Counted from the first letter of the stretch, positions 46,362 to 57,882 are shown. The stretch: 64,000 nt of DNA from Chlorophyllum brunneum (GCA_963576785.1 OY756142.1:930001-994000); one strand, 5' to 3'. Made by a program: numbers and translations. Notes: a model not told the origin generated them from the sequence alone.

Positions 46362-48849
46362 ATGCTGTCCTTCCTCACCCTCCTCCTCCTCCTCCACCAT
46401 GCCCTCGCCGCACCCCCAGACAGTCAGTACCATCCATCCATGCCACGCACATCTCATTCATCCTCCCTCTAGCACCCCCCGCAGCCTCCTTCTACGTGCC
46501 CTCCATACCTGGCGTCCACCAGGACCCAAACCGCCCTCTGACAATATACGCCGGCCATCTCTCCGCAGAGTACAACCTTACTCGTCTACAGACCGATGAA
46601 GTTACTCCCCACCTTTTCTTCGTCCTGGTCAAGAACCGGCGCACAGCGGACAGGGAGCGCATCATATTCTGGTTCAATGCAGGTTCCTTCCTGGCTGTGC
46701 ACACCATCAGACATCTCATTCTTCGTTCATAGGGAGGGCCCGGCTGCTCATCCTTCGATGGCCTCATGATGGAAGTTGGTCCATGGCGAACGGACGGCAA
46801 GGGTGCATTCCAAGTCCAGGAAGGCGGATGGGAAGAGTATACCACCATGGTCTTCAGTTCGTTCCCTCTGTTGCGTCTACATTCCTAACATTGAACGAAA
46901 CCCCAACAGTCGACCAACCCGCGGGCACGGGTTTCTCATACACGAGCACGGACCGCTATGTCCATTACATGGACGAAGTAATTATCCGCCATCCTCGTGC
47001 CCTCACGTTCTGCAACTCATGCCATCTTCCTTCTTCAGGCGCAAAAACAATTTCTACAGTTCCTGCAACATTTCTATAACGTGTTTCCCGAATACAAGCG
47101 GATGGATGTAAGCACATGTGCCACCAACTGTGGTTTCAGCACCCTCACTCGTATCTGTCTGCCCAGACCTATCTTGCTGGCGAAAGTTTTGCTGGACAAT
47201 GGATACCATACTATGGTGCGTTTCCCAGAGCATCCGTTCGCCACAACCCGCTCATCCTATCGTACTCTGCACAGCCGACGCCCTCCTTACATCTAATCTC
47301 AATATTCCCCTCAAAGGCATCGCAATTGGCAACGGTTGGATAGACCCCAAAAAACACTACCAGTCTTACCTTGACTATGCAGTCAAGGTCGGTATCCTCG
47401 AAGAAAATTCTGCCGTACGTGGACATTCGCTGTTGGTCCCCAGGACAGAAGAAACTAATCTAGCACTTCTTCCGCTATCCTAAAAATAGCCTTGGAAGGA
47501 AGCCAAGAAGGCAACGGATGTTTGCACAGTGGCGATTGAGAGCGCTGGGGATGTTATGGTTATTGACGAGTGCCAAAGCTTGTTACTGGATGTTACAAAG
47601 GTCAGGGAGAAAAGGTGAGCTACCTGGACTCGTCGCATTTACCATGTCATAATGTGGCCGGGAATGTAGAGTCCATGACAAGGATATGTGTATCAACATC
47701 TACGACGTACGCTACGATGACGAAAGCCCCGCATGTGGCATGAACTGGCCTCCGGAGATCCATAATATTACGGATTATCTTGGCGTACGTCCCAGATCGC
47801 CCCCTGACGTCCCTCCTGCGTATGCTAATGCATAAAATATAGCGAGTAGACGTCAAAAGTGCCTTCCATGCAACTAACCGTCCGGGCAGCTGGGTCGAAT
47901 GTCGGGGAGATGTTCATCGCGCTTTCCAAGAAGCCAAGATGAACTCTTCGTTTACGATACTCCCCCAAGTGCTCGAAAAAATCCCGGTCCTCGTATTTGC
48001 TGGAGACCAAGATTTGATATGCAATTATGTTGGATTAGAGGCTATGATCAAGGATTTAGAGTGGAATGGAGAAAAAGGCCTTGGTGTGCGTATACGAATT
48101 CCTTGTCCAATGATGAACATCATGTGAGATCCGGTTTCAGACTGTACAAACACAATCGTGGACGGTGGACTCTTCGCCTGCAGGTACATGGGTCGAGTCG
48201 AGGAACTTGACCTACGTCAAGGTACTTCATTCCTCACTTCTTTGTCCTCTCCTCACACATCGCTTCCATGCCAGATCTTCAACGCATCGCACATGGCACC
48301 CTATGATGTTCCTCACGTCGCGCATGATATGATGCTCCGGTTCATGAACGTCAATTTTTCTTCTATCCTTGACGGGTCCGCAAGGATACCCAGCAGCATT
48401 GGATCACAGGCGAAACCAGTCCTTGTAGAAGTGCTAGACGCGAAACCAACAAGTGTTACTCCACCGGCCAAGTCACCTGAACAGAATAAAGCGATGTGGG
48501 AAGGTACGTGCTCCTTCATACATGGACCCGGATATTAGTCTAACACATTTCTGAAGCATATTACAACGCTGGATCTGCGGCTCTGGTATTAGTTCTCGTC
48601 TTTCTCGCTATCGGTACATTTATCTGGTGTCGCGTACGCCGAAGGCGCGTGCAGTTACCCCAAAACGAACCGGGTGCTGATGAAGAGAGTATACCACTTA
48701 ATACATCGGTTGGTATGAATGGACATGGTGGAAGAGGAAGTGATGATGATGAGAAAGGTGATATCATGAGGTCGAGGAAAGGAAAGGAAAAGGCAGTTGT
48801 TTTTGATGTGGGGAGTGATGATGAAGAAGAATATAGGGAGAGGTCGTAG
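46362..48849 (+). CDS. KEX1: Kex1-type serine carboxypeptidase of the late Golgi
   Basis: Kex1 trims C-terminal Lys and Arg after Kex2 cuts secreted precursors. A signal peptide ([20 protein letters not shown]) is followed by [96 protein letters not shown] (catalytic Ser, with Phe for the usual Tyr), [26 protein letters not shown] (catalytic Asp) and [14 protein letters not shown] (catalytic His). One membrane helix ([20 protein letters not shown]) and an acidic cytosolic tail ([19 protein letters not shown]) end it, as in Kex1. About eight introns. The one that splits WFN from GGPGC appears to use a GC donor. Likely substrates include Kex2-processed proteins such as the KR-containing Cys-rich proteins nearby. 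Confidence 0.92.
46679..46732 (+). other. KEX1: Likely GC-AG intron in KEX1
   Basis: The exon before ends TGG TTC AAT and the exon after begins GGA GGG CCC GGC TGC, which together give the invariant W-F-N-G-G-P-G-C motif. The only donor that keeps this frame is AAT|GCAGGT, a GC donor. The GT four bases further on (GCAG|GT) would add G and shift the frame. The intron is 54 nt and ends TTCATAG. Confidence 0.65.
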
Positions 48850-49525
48850 AGCTTGTGCATTTTACTTGATCTTCGTGTTGGATGACTGTAAATTATGGCT
48901 TGGATAACTAATTTAATGTCTTTCTTTCACTTGGATTTTCAAGTTGACATTTACAGGATGTATGAAAAGGAACGTATTGTCGCTAAAGATGTTTTCGTCA
49001 TGGTTTCACCCAACCATCAAGGCCACATAGTAGCATGTACGGAAGGTACAGGAATATGACGACGCGAGAAACAAATACCATCATCGCGCCCAGTCAATCT
49101 ACATACAAGCCCCTCCAAGGAGGAACGATGCCGAAGGACCTTGAAATGGCACGAAACGGAACCTGGAACCCGCTCGGTCTGGTGAGCGTCGCCGAAGCAA
49201 CGCCTCGCTCCGTCAACCCGATAGTACAACGCCATGTTGGTAGTCCTCCCGCGAGAGAGGACCTCCAAATTTCCCAGTTGGGGAAGAACGCTTCGTGAAG
49301 GTTGATGTTCGGACACTTGAAGAAAGAAAAAAAAGAGTTGTTCGTGAATTTATAGATGGCGGAGATTGAATATTGGTTGATCGGATTGATTTCGGAGGCG
49401 TATTCCGGAGTGGGGTGATGTGACTGGTCAGGTGATAAAGTAACGCGTCTCCGTCGAGTCAAGTAACGCGTGTTAATTAGTTCTCTCGTTTAATTTCATA
49501 CCCATGGTGAGTCAAGCTGGCCTCA
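48850..49525. other. Stretch with unassigned overlapping open frames
   Basis: 676 bases after KEX1. From about 49017 to 49462 frames are open on both strands: a rightward 88-codon frame (49035-49298) and two leftward frames of about 100 and 122 codons. None has a recognised motif or a splice-supported continuation, so none is called. One of them could be a short protein gene. Confidence 0.4.
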
Positions 49526-50236
49526 ATGCAACAGCTGTACTCACCTACCCGACAGCCCCCACGTACCCAACCAAAAATATACCTTCTCCAAGTCAAAACT
49601 CACAAACTCAGCATCCACTTGACAGTTCAACCCACCACGACGACTGCGGAACTCAAACAAGATGTCTTTGACGCATTTACGTCGGATGTTGCGAAGCCTC
49701 TGACACGATTTACTGGGTCCCTCAAGGGTGTAGATGACGACCAGATGGATGAATATTTTGAGATCAGTCCGCACAGGGATACTGGTTTACCGCCGACTAC
49801 AGAGGACGTTGTGCCCCGGGTGACGAGTTTGGAAGATTTCGAACTGTGCAAGGCTGTCAAGGAGAAAGGGAAGATGACGGGAGAGTTTCAGGTTGTGGAG
49901 GCGAATGATATGCAGTTAAAGATGAGTGGCCTTTCGGGGTGGGAGGTGCTATTTGTGCAGTTTAGGGATAAGAAATCTGGTGAGTTGATTTATTATAGTC
50001 CTGGTGCGGCCTTGGGGATTTCTTGGATTTCATTGACCATTCTCTTGTACCTCTGCACTGCAATACATTCAATCGCATTGTTGCCACTTGGTTGAGAACC
50101 TCTAGGCCTTCTCATGCCTGCAAAGTTTACCTTGCCACCTATCGATGACGACGAGGACGAAGCTGCGGCACAACCTTCGACTGAACCTGAGCCCTCAAGC
50201 GCAAATCTGGGCAAGCGGAAAGCTCATGTAGATTGA
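49526..50236 (+). CDS. Unrecognised small protein, possible ubiquitin-like fold
   Basis: MQQLYSPTRQPPRTQ leads into KIYLLQVKTHKLSIHLTVQP and TTTTAELKQDVFDAFTSDV. The spacing (beta strand, turn, beta strand, then a helix with T-x-x-x-L-K) looks like the first half of a ubiquitin-like fold. The middle part (EDFELCKAVKEKGKMTGEFQ, WEVLFVQFRDKKSG) is followed by one intron and an acidic/basic tail (KFTLPPIDDDEDEAAAQ, ANLGKRKAHVD). It has no signal peptide or membrane helix. The product has about 210 residues. I do not know a family for it. A role in the nucleus is suggested only by the acidic patch and the KRK end. Confidence 0.68.
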
Positions 50237-50294
50237 ATGAGGAGGAGGGTACAATTTGATAGCATATCAATACAACAATGGATGTCTATGAGCG

Positions 50295-50985
50295 TCATTG
50301 GGTATTCTTTGGAGGCTGAGGTAGTTTGACCTTGTGCCAGGCCCGAGGAGTGATAGGCAAGAGCGCAGCTGCTACGCGCCGGCCCTCTTCTGCTAAGAGG
50401 TTATAGGTTGAGCAGGCATTTCGCTGTATTTCCAGTGTGAGTAGAAGGTGTACTAGTGCAATGAGTGGCTCACAGTGTCCATGACGTCAAGCTGGATCCC
50501 CAGCTTGGTAAGGTATGATCGTATGGAAGGCGGCGGCTGCACCGACGTCCTCCCTGTCCCGAGTACCAGAATTTCTGTATCACTAGCATAAACATACATC
50601 AGAGTCGCAGAAAGGCATGCAGACCTGGTCGGACAGCGGTAGCCTGCAGAAATTCGAACCGCTCATTACCCCATCCCTCCCATAGTTTTTGAGGAACGTC
50701 CCATAGGAAGACGTGTCCATCGAGGAATATGCAAGAGGAAGGCAGAAGAAGACCGTCTGCCAGTAAGATTCCCTCGTCAGTGATGGAGCTGACCTGGACC
50801 GGGGGAGGGATTTCATCGGCAAGTAAGTTCGTGAAGGACCGGTCGCGCTGAACGCGGGTGGTGCTGAGGCCTCTTGCGAAAACAATCCGGGCAGCAGAGT
50901 TTGTGCGTGCTGCTGAACACGGTGCACGCGTAGCCACGCCCCGCAAAGGCTGGGACAAGGCTCGGGGCAGAATGCGGAAGGACAT
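50295..50985 (-). CDS. NDUFAF3: Complex I assembly factor NDUFAF3-like (DUF498/AAMDC fold)
   Basis: The protein has a mitochondrial presequence rich in Arg, Ala and Ser (MSFRILPRALSQPLRGVATR, followed by a likely cleavage region near FARGLSTTRV). The conserved fold follows: DRSFTNLLADEIPPPVQVSS ITDEGILLADGLLLPSSCIF LDGHVFLWDVP, then FEFLQATAVRP, EILVLGTGRTSVQPPPSIRS YLTKLGIQLDVMDT and NACSTYNLLAEEGRRVAAAL LP. The LVLGTG and DTxNACxTYNxLxxEGR motifs are diagnostic of NDUFAF3, which works in early complex I assembly in mitochondria. Two or three introns. It is divergent from the gene at 51074. Confidence 0.92.
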
Positions 50986-51073
50986 GAGAGACAGACGCCA
51001 ATCCCAAAATAGAACCCACTCGAATCTGCGCCACGTGACTGGCTTTGAAAAATCTTTGCTGCTCTCAGCCACC
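50986..51073. promoter_or_regulatory. Divergent promoter, NDUFAF3 / propeller protein
   Basis: 88 bp between start codons. It contains GCCACGTGAC (CACGTG near 51032), a possible bHLH-type site that could act on both genes. No TATA box. Confidence 0.45.
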
Positions 51074-53868
51074 ATGGCCGCTGCAGCCGCGATAAACGAG
51101 CCGTTTCTGCTCTCAACCTACTCACTCACTCACCGCCCGTCAAAACCACGGACACAGGCAGGCGTTTATGCGACTTATCAGAAGCCGTCGTCCGCCTCGG
51201 ATGGTCTGGTGAGCGTTGGCGCACAGTCGGACGGAGTACATGTCCTCGATGTATGTGGACCTCCTGCCTAACAAGTCTGTCTGCTGACCCTTCCAGGTTG
51301 CTACACTGCACCCAATAATCTCACATACGCTCGGCCCCTCCACCACCTTTGCCTGTGCACCCTTGACTCTCCACCAGCCCTCAAAGAACACACATACAAC
51401 ATACGCTGTCATCGCGTCCTCTCCTGATATAGATGCTGACCACCGAGGCAAGACAATATGGAAATGGACGGAAAACCTCTCAAGCCCACTGGCTGATCGC
51501 TCATCCTCAGTTTCGAAAAATCAGCACGACACCCTAGTGGTAGGCTACCCCACCTGCACCTCGTGTTTGGGAGGATACTCAGTGACCACAAGAAAATAGA
51601 TCCCGCATCTCGTGTCCGGATTGCATGATTGTGAAGCACTGCAAGACCGGATTCTTGCTGTCTCACCTACAGGAAACATATCTCTGTTGTCGGTGGATCT
51701 GGAGCTGAAGACGAGTCGTTCTGCATCCGCAGAACACAACAACATTATATCCGCTCACATCTTCTCGTTGGCTTCGTGCTCTTTCCTCAAAACTCAGTCA
51801 GATGGTGCGGCTGTGGTGCTACTTGTCGCACGTGGAGACTCTACGCAAGTCGAAGTGTATTCAGTTGATCGTGAAGGCGTTATCGACTTAGTAGTCGTCC
51901 ACGAGGTACCATTCGCCCACTGCGTATGTGCTCAGACGCTTTTCCTCTGTTGGGTCCGCCGATCTGACACATAGTCCAGGATATTGCAACGACCTCATGC
52001 AGCCCTTCAGGAGTCTTGAACATCATCTGTACTTACCTCTCTTTTCCTCTTCCTTCCCCATACTGATCTCGAGCTAGCATATACTGGCCATTGGCACACT
52101 TTCTCCACCACATTATCATCTCTACTCCCTCTATCTTCACCAATTCAGCTCAGTGGTCTGTCATTCAACTCTCCAACCTCATCGTCTCCCTCAAAGAAAG
52201 CACAATCCAAAAAGAAGGCTGAAAAAACTAATCTCACACCTCCAACCCCGTCCCTTCTCGCACTCACCTCATCGCACGTCCTCCTCGCCTTACCGACACC
52301 TCAAAACGAAATTGCCCTACTCTTGTGGGATACGCAATATTCTATCCTCCTCGCCTCCCACCTCTTACCCCTTCCATCCTCACAAAGTACTCAAGCCTCC
52401 CTTCCCCTGAACTGCACTCTCCTCTCGCCAAGCGCTGCAGGTATCAAAGCAGGAAGCCAACAAGTCATCCTCATCATATCACAGTTGGCGTCCGAGGCAG
52501 ATGGTAAAACTCCAGCAAAATCAAGTATTTATGTCGTACCTTGTAGTATTCCTGCGAGATCGACACTGGCGAGTACAGTGGGGCATGCGAACGCGGGTGC
52601 GAGGTGGCTAAATGCAAGTGGCATGGCCCCAAAGGATGGTCAGAAGCAGACCCCGCAGGAGGTTGCCAAATCAAAGCTCATGTCCGGTATGCGGACTGCC
52701 GTCGAGCAGAATCGCCCTCAGGCCGCCAATGCATTGTTCATGGAGTGGGAGAAGAAAGAGCACGAAAAGGTGTGTCCTATCATCCTTCACAAGTAATTGG
52801 ATTCATTTGGTTCTGGTAGGTGGAATTTGGGTACACATTTGTTAAGGATGTCCTGGAAGTCGTCATCCAACCCCAAAAACCGCCCAATCCGCTCTATTCG
52901 TCTGAGGTCGTTCGACATCTTATTGAGGAGAGTGTGGTACGCAGTGCAATGGTTGAAGGAGGGCTCTTGGCTTCCCTCCGCATGAGGAATGATTGGGTAT
53001 GTTACCCCCCACCACAGCCTCTTTCTATGAGTGAACTTATCGAGCATCAAGCCGTTAATTGATCTTGCTCTTCGACACGTCCCCGACCTATCCGAGAACG
53101 AACTGATCGAAACCCTCAGCATCGTCGCCAGCTCCCCATTGCCCTTTGCCTCGACAGATCCAGACGCGATGCAAGTCGACTCAACAAACCTCAATCAAAT
53201 CCCCACCCTCCAAGACTTTCTCGCAGCACTCCTTCAACACCGACAGTTCACGGCACCGCAGCTTATCCTCGCATTCCGGCACAAACTGCGTTCACCAGAA
53301 TCCATCACACTTGTTGCGCAAGTTTTGGATGGGTGGATAAAGAAGGTTCAGGCACAGGAAGTGAAATTGTTACCGAGTAAGAAGGATGTGGTGAAAAATG
53401 AGTTTGGGGCGTTTGTAGTGAAAGAGGGGAATGAGAGACCGAAGGCTGTGTCGAATTTACCTTCCATGAGCCAGGTAGTCCTTCTTTTTCACAAACCGAG
53501 ATCTAAGGAAGCTGATGGACATCTTGAAGATCTTGAGCTTCCTGCAATCACTCTTCGACGCATCATTCCTCATACTCCTCCAACACCCACCTTCACATCA
53601 AGTCCTCAAAAGCCTCAAAGCACACATCGACCCCGAGATTGTTGCACTATCGCAGACCGAGCAATTACGTGGCCTGGTAGAAGGGTTCGCAAAGGCCCAT
53701 GCAAAAGCAGTCCGGAACGCCGAGGCGGGTAAAGGTAAAGATAGCAAGGACGGAGGATCTAACGAGAAGGGGGAATCGAAGAAGGATTGGAGGCAGCGCA
53801 GAAAAGAGGCGCATGAGCAACTTGGTATGAACGTCGGCGTGTACCAGTTAGAAGAACTAGTGCTGTGA
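51074..53868 (+). CDS. Beta-propeller plus helical protein, candidate nucleolar small-subunit processome factor
   Basis: The start MAAAAAINEPFLLSTYSLTH is followed by blade-like segments: LVSVGAQSDGVHVLD, VATLHPIISHTLGPSTTFAC, TIWKWTENL, LQDRILAVSPTGNISLLSVD and VLLVARGDSTQVEVYSVDRE. Then LLALTSSHVLLALPT-like and EIALLLWDTQYSILLASHLL segments appear. The C-terminal half is helical (YTFVKDVLEVVIQPQKPPNP, KPLIDLALRHVPDLSENELI, DFLAALLQHRQFTAPQLILA, ILKILSFLQSLFDASFLILL, LKAHIDPEIVALSQTEQLRG) with a basic end (KKDWRQRRKEAHEQL). Propeller then helical C-terminus with a Lys-rich tail is the plan of the t-UTP/UTP-A proteins (Utp8, Utp9, NOL11), which act in rRNA transcription and processing. That assignment is inferred from layout. 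About seven introns. Confidence 0.6.
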
Positions 53869-54619
53869 AGAGTTTGGGTGTATACCCTAGACCCTCCCCC
53901 CCCCCCCCCAATCGCGTGGGCGCCGCCAAATCTGTGTGTCCAGAACCTCTGAGCAGCAGGAAACAATGAAATGATGTCATACTTACAGTCGAGAAGCAGT
54001 CGAGCCGCCGCTAGGCTCTCCATGCCCCTCGCGTACCAGAGTATGCCTCCGGAGACCGATGGACCCTAGCGACCCAATAATATAACACCTTCCTACAGCA
54101 TGATCTCTTTCCGCAGTCACTGTCGACCAGGCCCTCAAAAGATAACAATTTAACAAATAAAATGATCATGAAAGTTATTGCAAATACGCTTTCTCCCTCG
54201 TTCCTCGAGCCAGTTGATTGCGCCTGAGTCCAATCTGATCCCCCCATACCACTGCTAAACCAGCTTCGGAATTAGGGATGATATTCAGATGCCCTTTCTC
54301 TATGCTGATGCCCCTGGTTTTTTTTAAAAAAAACAAAGAACTACAGGATAGTGTAATGTATATGCCACATGGGTCACGATTGTTCACCTGGGTCTGTGGT
54401 ACAGAAGAAGGCTTAGGTTTCCCATTGTACACCAACAGGAATATGCCGTAGTGGACTGTAACAAGTTCTCTTATATGTTTCCTGCACCGCACCGTGACTA
54501 CTATGTACCATCACCAAATGCCGAGTGTTGGCCGGGTGGAACCCGGGTGTGGTGCTTAACACATATAAGGCTTTATAAAGGCTTTAGGCTTACTTTTATC
54601 TTCCATATCGCGTTGTCCC
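53869..54619. other. Intergenic region with poly-C tract
   Basis: 751 bases without a supported gene. A run of 14 C lies at 53896-53909. TATAAGG near 54563 and TATAAAG near 54573 lie 40-60 bp before the gephyrin-type start codon and may be its TATA element. Confidence 0.5.
53896..53909 (+). repeat. Poly-C mononucleotide run
   Basis: Fourteen C in a row, 28 bp after the stop of the preceding gene. Such runs are prone to length errors in sequencing, so nearby coordinates may be off by a base. Confidence 0.9.
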
Positions 54620-56995
54620 ATGTCCGAGTCAGCCTTTCGCGTAGCAGTTCTTACAGGTCTGTAAACATATTAAGCCTCTTGTCCAAGGCGTATACTACGG
54701 GGACTGACTTGCAATAGTCAGTGATACTGCATCCAAAGATGCGTCGGCCGATAAATCTGGGCCAACGCTAGTCGGTCTCCTTAATGCACGCGAGGGGTTC
54801 CAGCTCGCCACTGCTCCTACAGGATCATCGGAGTCGTTCTACAAAATCGTACCTGATGATATCGACCAGATCCGAAACACAGTAAAAGGATGGACTGATG
54901 GCGAGGATACCGTTGACTGGGTTATCACGACCGGAGGGACAGGATTTGGCGTACGAGACCAGACACCCGAAGTGAGTAGTCCAGGAATGAGGTATTTGTG
55001 TTGTTCTGACTTCACCTAGGCGATCAAACCCCTGCTCGATAGAGAAGCTTCCGGTCTTGTCCACCTCTTACTCTCCACCTCTTTCCAACATACCCCCCTT
55101 GCAGCTATCGCTCGTCCAATTGCAGGAACACGGAAGAACAGTCTCATAGTCACTTTCCCGGGCAGCGTAAAAGCGGTTAAAGAGAATCTTGAGGCATTGT
55201 TCAACGGAAATGTGATCAATCATGCCCTAGATCTAGTAAGAGGAGGTACTGGCAGGAATGTACATGCTACATTAGCCCAGCCTTCAGGTCAACAAGCGAG
55301 GCCATCTCCTGGTCATGACCACCAACACCACCACCATCATGATCATGGACACCAGATGCCTCAACCAAGGACCACGTTATCCCATGATCCATCTACCCCT
55401 GGTGAGCTTTCTGTTATGCGGCGTTGCCCTATCCGTGAGCTGATTTCTCCCCAAGTTTCTACAAGACACCGCCATTCCCCCTACACAATCGTTTCTGTTG
55501 AGGATGCGATCCAACTGATCCAGCAGAACGTCCAAACCCTCCAGACCCAAACGCTTCCAGTATGTGCACATGAATTCATTCGAACCCAGTAACCAACCGT
55601 CAGTTGCCTAGGTCAATTCTGGAATTCGCAATCATGTCGTTGCTGAAGACGTCTTTGCTCCCCAGGATGCTCCTCCGAGAGCAACCACAAGTGTAGATGG
55701 CTATGCGTTGCGCTGTAGGTTTCTTTATCGCTGTTCTCAAAAATCTAACGAACAGGATCACCAGCGACGGATCCCCCTGCAGTTTACAAGGTCGTAACTT
55801 CGAGAGACCACCCTATTGACAAGCCACTCCCACCTGGCGTCATATATCGCATCAATACCGGCAATCCTCTACCCAATGGTGCTGATACAGTTATCATGGT
55901 CGAGGACACAAACCTAGTATCCACTTTCGCAGCAGCCGGTAGCGCATTGGGCGGCGAGGAAAAAGAGGTCGAGACACTGACTAGTGTGCCTCGAGGAGAG
56001 AATGTCCGGGCCCCTGGCTCCGATGTACACAAGGGTGATCTAGTCTTGCAGAAGGGGGAGCGAATTCTAAGCAATGGCGGAGAAATTGGTACACTCGCAT
56101 TCGTTGGGAGAAAGGAAGTGTTGGTTTGCAAGAAGCCAGTTGTGGCGGTCTTGAGCACTGGAAATGAGATTGTGGATCTTCATGGACAGGCAACAGTGGC
56201 AGACGGCGAATGGGGTGGTATCTTTGACACGAATAGGCCATCGCTCCGCGCTGCCTTGGAGGGTATGGGATACTCAGTGGTGGATTTGGGAATTGTACCC
56301 GACACGTAGGTTGTGAGGATACGTGCAAAGAACAAAACTGATGTGATTGTCACAGCATCGAGGCTCACATAGCTGCAATACAAAGGGGGATCGAGAACGC
56401 CGATATATTGATAACGACTGGTGGAACCTCGATGGGACCCACTGACTTGCTAAAACCAGTTATTGAGAGGCATTTTAGCGGAACCGTCCATTTCGGCCGG
56501 GTGAATATCAAACCAGGAAAGCCAACAACATTCGCGACAGTTCCAACCACCGGAGGAGTGGCAAAGCCAATGTTCGCTTTGCCCGGAAATCCTGCCTCTG
56601 CCCTCGTGACGTTCCATACCTTCGTGATTCCCGCCCTCCGAAAGCTGGCAGGCTGGCCATCGAATTCACTGGAATTGCCCAGAGTCACTGCCGAGGTGAG
56701 CATGTAGTGCGACCTAACTATATAGCAGATCTAACGATAATCCCAGCTGCAATCGCCTATGCCTTTGGATTTCCGTACGGAATTCCATCGTGTCGTACTT
56801 GGAGCCGGAAAGGATGGGTTGAAGGCATTTAGTACTGGAGGGCAGCGATCCAGTCGCGTAGCAAGCTTGAGCGGTGCCAACGGGTTCGCGGTATTACCGC
56901 CCCTCAGCAATAATGGGCCTTCGCGATTTGAGGCTGGGACAAAACTCGATGTGGTTGTGATTGGGGAGATCCATAATCTGTTGAATACATTTTAA
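54620..56995 (+). CDS. cnxE: Molybdenum cofactor synthesis fusion protein (MogA-MoeA, gephyrin-type)
   Basis: The protein joins molybdopterin adenylyltransferase (G domain) and molybdenum insertase (E domain), the last two steps of Moco synthesis in the cytosol. The first exon is MSESAFRVAVLT, then VSDTASKDASADKSGPTLVG and WVITTGGTGFGVRDQTPE, the nucleotide-binding TTGGTG motif. GLVHLLLSTSFQHTPLAAIA RPIAGTRKNSLIVTFPGS follows. A linker has GHDHQHHHHHDHGHQ. The E domain includes VAEDVFAPQDAPPRATTSVD GYALR, PLPPGVIYRINTGNPLPNGA DTVIMVEDT, ENVRAPGSDVHKGDLVL, PVVAVLSTGNEI, FDTNRPSL, ADILITTGGTSMG, FGRVNIKPGKPTTFATV and FALPGNPASALVTF. All key motifs are present. G-then-E order matches gephyrin. 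The stop overlaps the SPC19 stop. Confidence 0.94.
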
Positions 56996-57746
56996 ATTTT
57001 CTTCCTCCTCATAGACTTTGCTTCCTGTTTGATGTGAGATCATACGCATAAGAGTAGAATAGGAACGTACCAAGAGCATGATTTCTTCTTCCAGTGCCCG
57101 GACGTCGTCCTCCAGGCGCTCTCTTTGCTTCGTTAGTAACTGCAAGCGGCGAGCTTCCATTTTCTGTGCAGCCGTCGCGCCCATCATCCTTAGGTTCGGC
57201 CGCGCCTGTGCATTTTCCAGCTGGAAACCAACCCGTCGGTAATTGGGGCTGGAGTGATGACGCAGAGCCGTACCTTGGTTTTGAGTAAGGCCTCCTTCTT
57301 TTCCAAAGCTGTCAGTCCTTGCTCGGCACGTTCGATAAGTTCGCTGATAGTGGGTTCGACTTCATCAGCAAGGTCATTCTTATATTTCTTGATAGTTTCC
57401 TCGTTGACGAGCAGAAAAACCTAGACCTTGAGATGAGTGGAGATCAGCCATGTGGGGCTAGAATCTTTTACCCTCTCGCCTTCTAGGATCTTGGTCATCC
57501 GGGGAAGATCTCGTGTGCCGTTTCTAAGAAGCTGCTGCGCTTCATATGCCTGAAATGCTTGTTGAGGATATACGGTGAGATATAGTGAACGTTGGGACGC
57601 ACCTCCTCACAGCAGTCTTCCATGGCGGCTACGCATTCCTCGAGGTCGGGTGGACAGAGGGTGAGGGTTTCTGAGCGGTAGATGCCAGGTCCTGATGCGA
57701 ATATAGACTCGCGAGCTTTGAGATTGGGTCTTGAGAGACGGGACAT
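56992..57746 (-). CDS. SPC19: DASH complex subunit Spc19
   Basis: The DASH/Dam1 ring couples kinetochores to microtubule ends in fungi. Leftward exons give MSRLSRPNLKARESIFASGP GIYRSETLTLCPPDLEECVA AMEDCCEE, AYEAQQLLRNGTRDLPRMTK, VFLLVNEETIKKYKNDLADE VEPTISELIERAEQGLTALE KKEALLK, KMEARRLQLLTKQRERLEDD VRALEEEIMLL and EAKSMRRKKI then stop. The CPPDLEECVxAMEDCCEEAYEAQ start and the long coiled coil are typical. Four introns. It is divergent from NDUFA8 and its stop codon shares four bases (TTAA) with the stop of the convergent gephyrin-type gene. Confidence 0.93.
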
Positions 57747-57882
57747 GATGTCGAGAGCCAGGCTACGGCGCAGTGATTGGCCGGGCAACTCCGCTGACGA
57801 AATTCCCACTGTTTCCTGAAAGGGACGACGTGAACCCGGCTTGTGCAAGTTGCAGTCCTCGTCCTCTCTCTCCGTGCCAACT
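57747..57882. promoter_or_regulatory. Divergent promoter, SPC19 / NDUFA8
   Basis: 136 bp between start codons. A CT-rich tract (around 57854-57872) just before the rightward ATG is typical of fungal core promoters. No TATA box. Confidence 0.45.
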
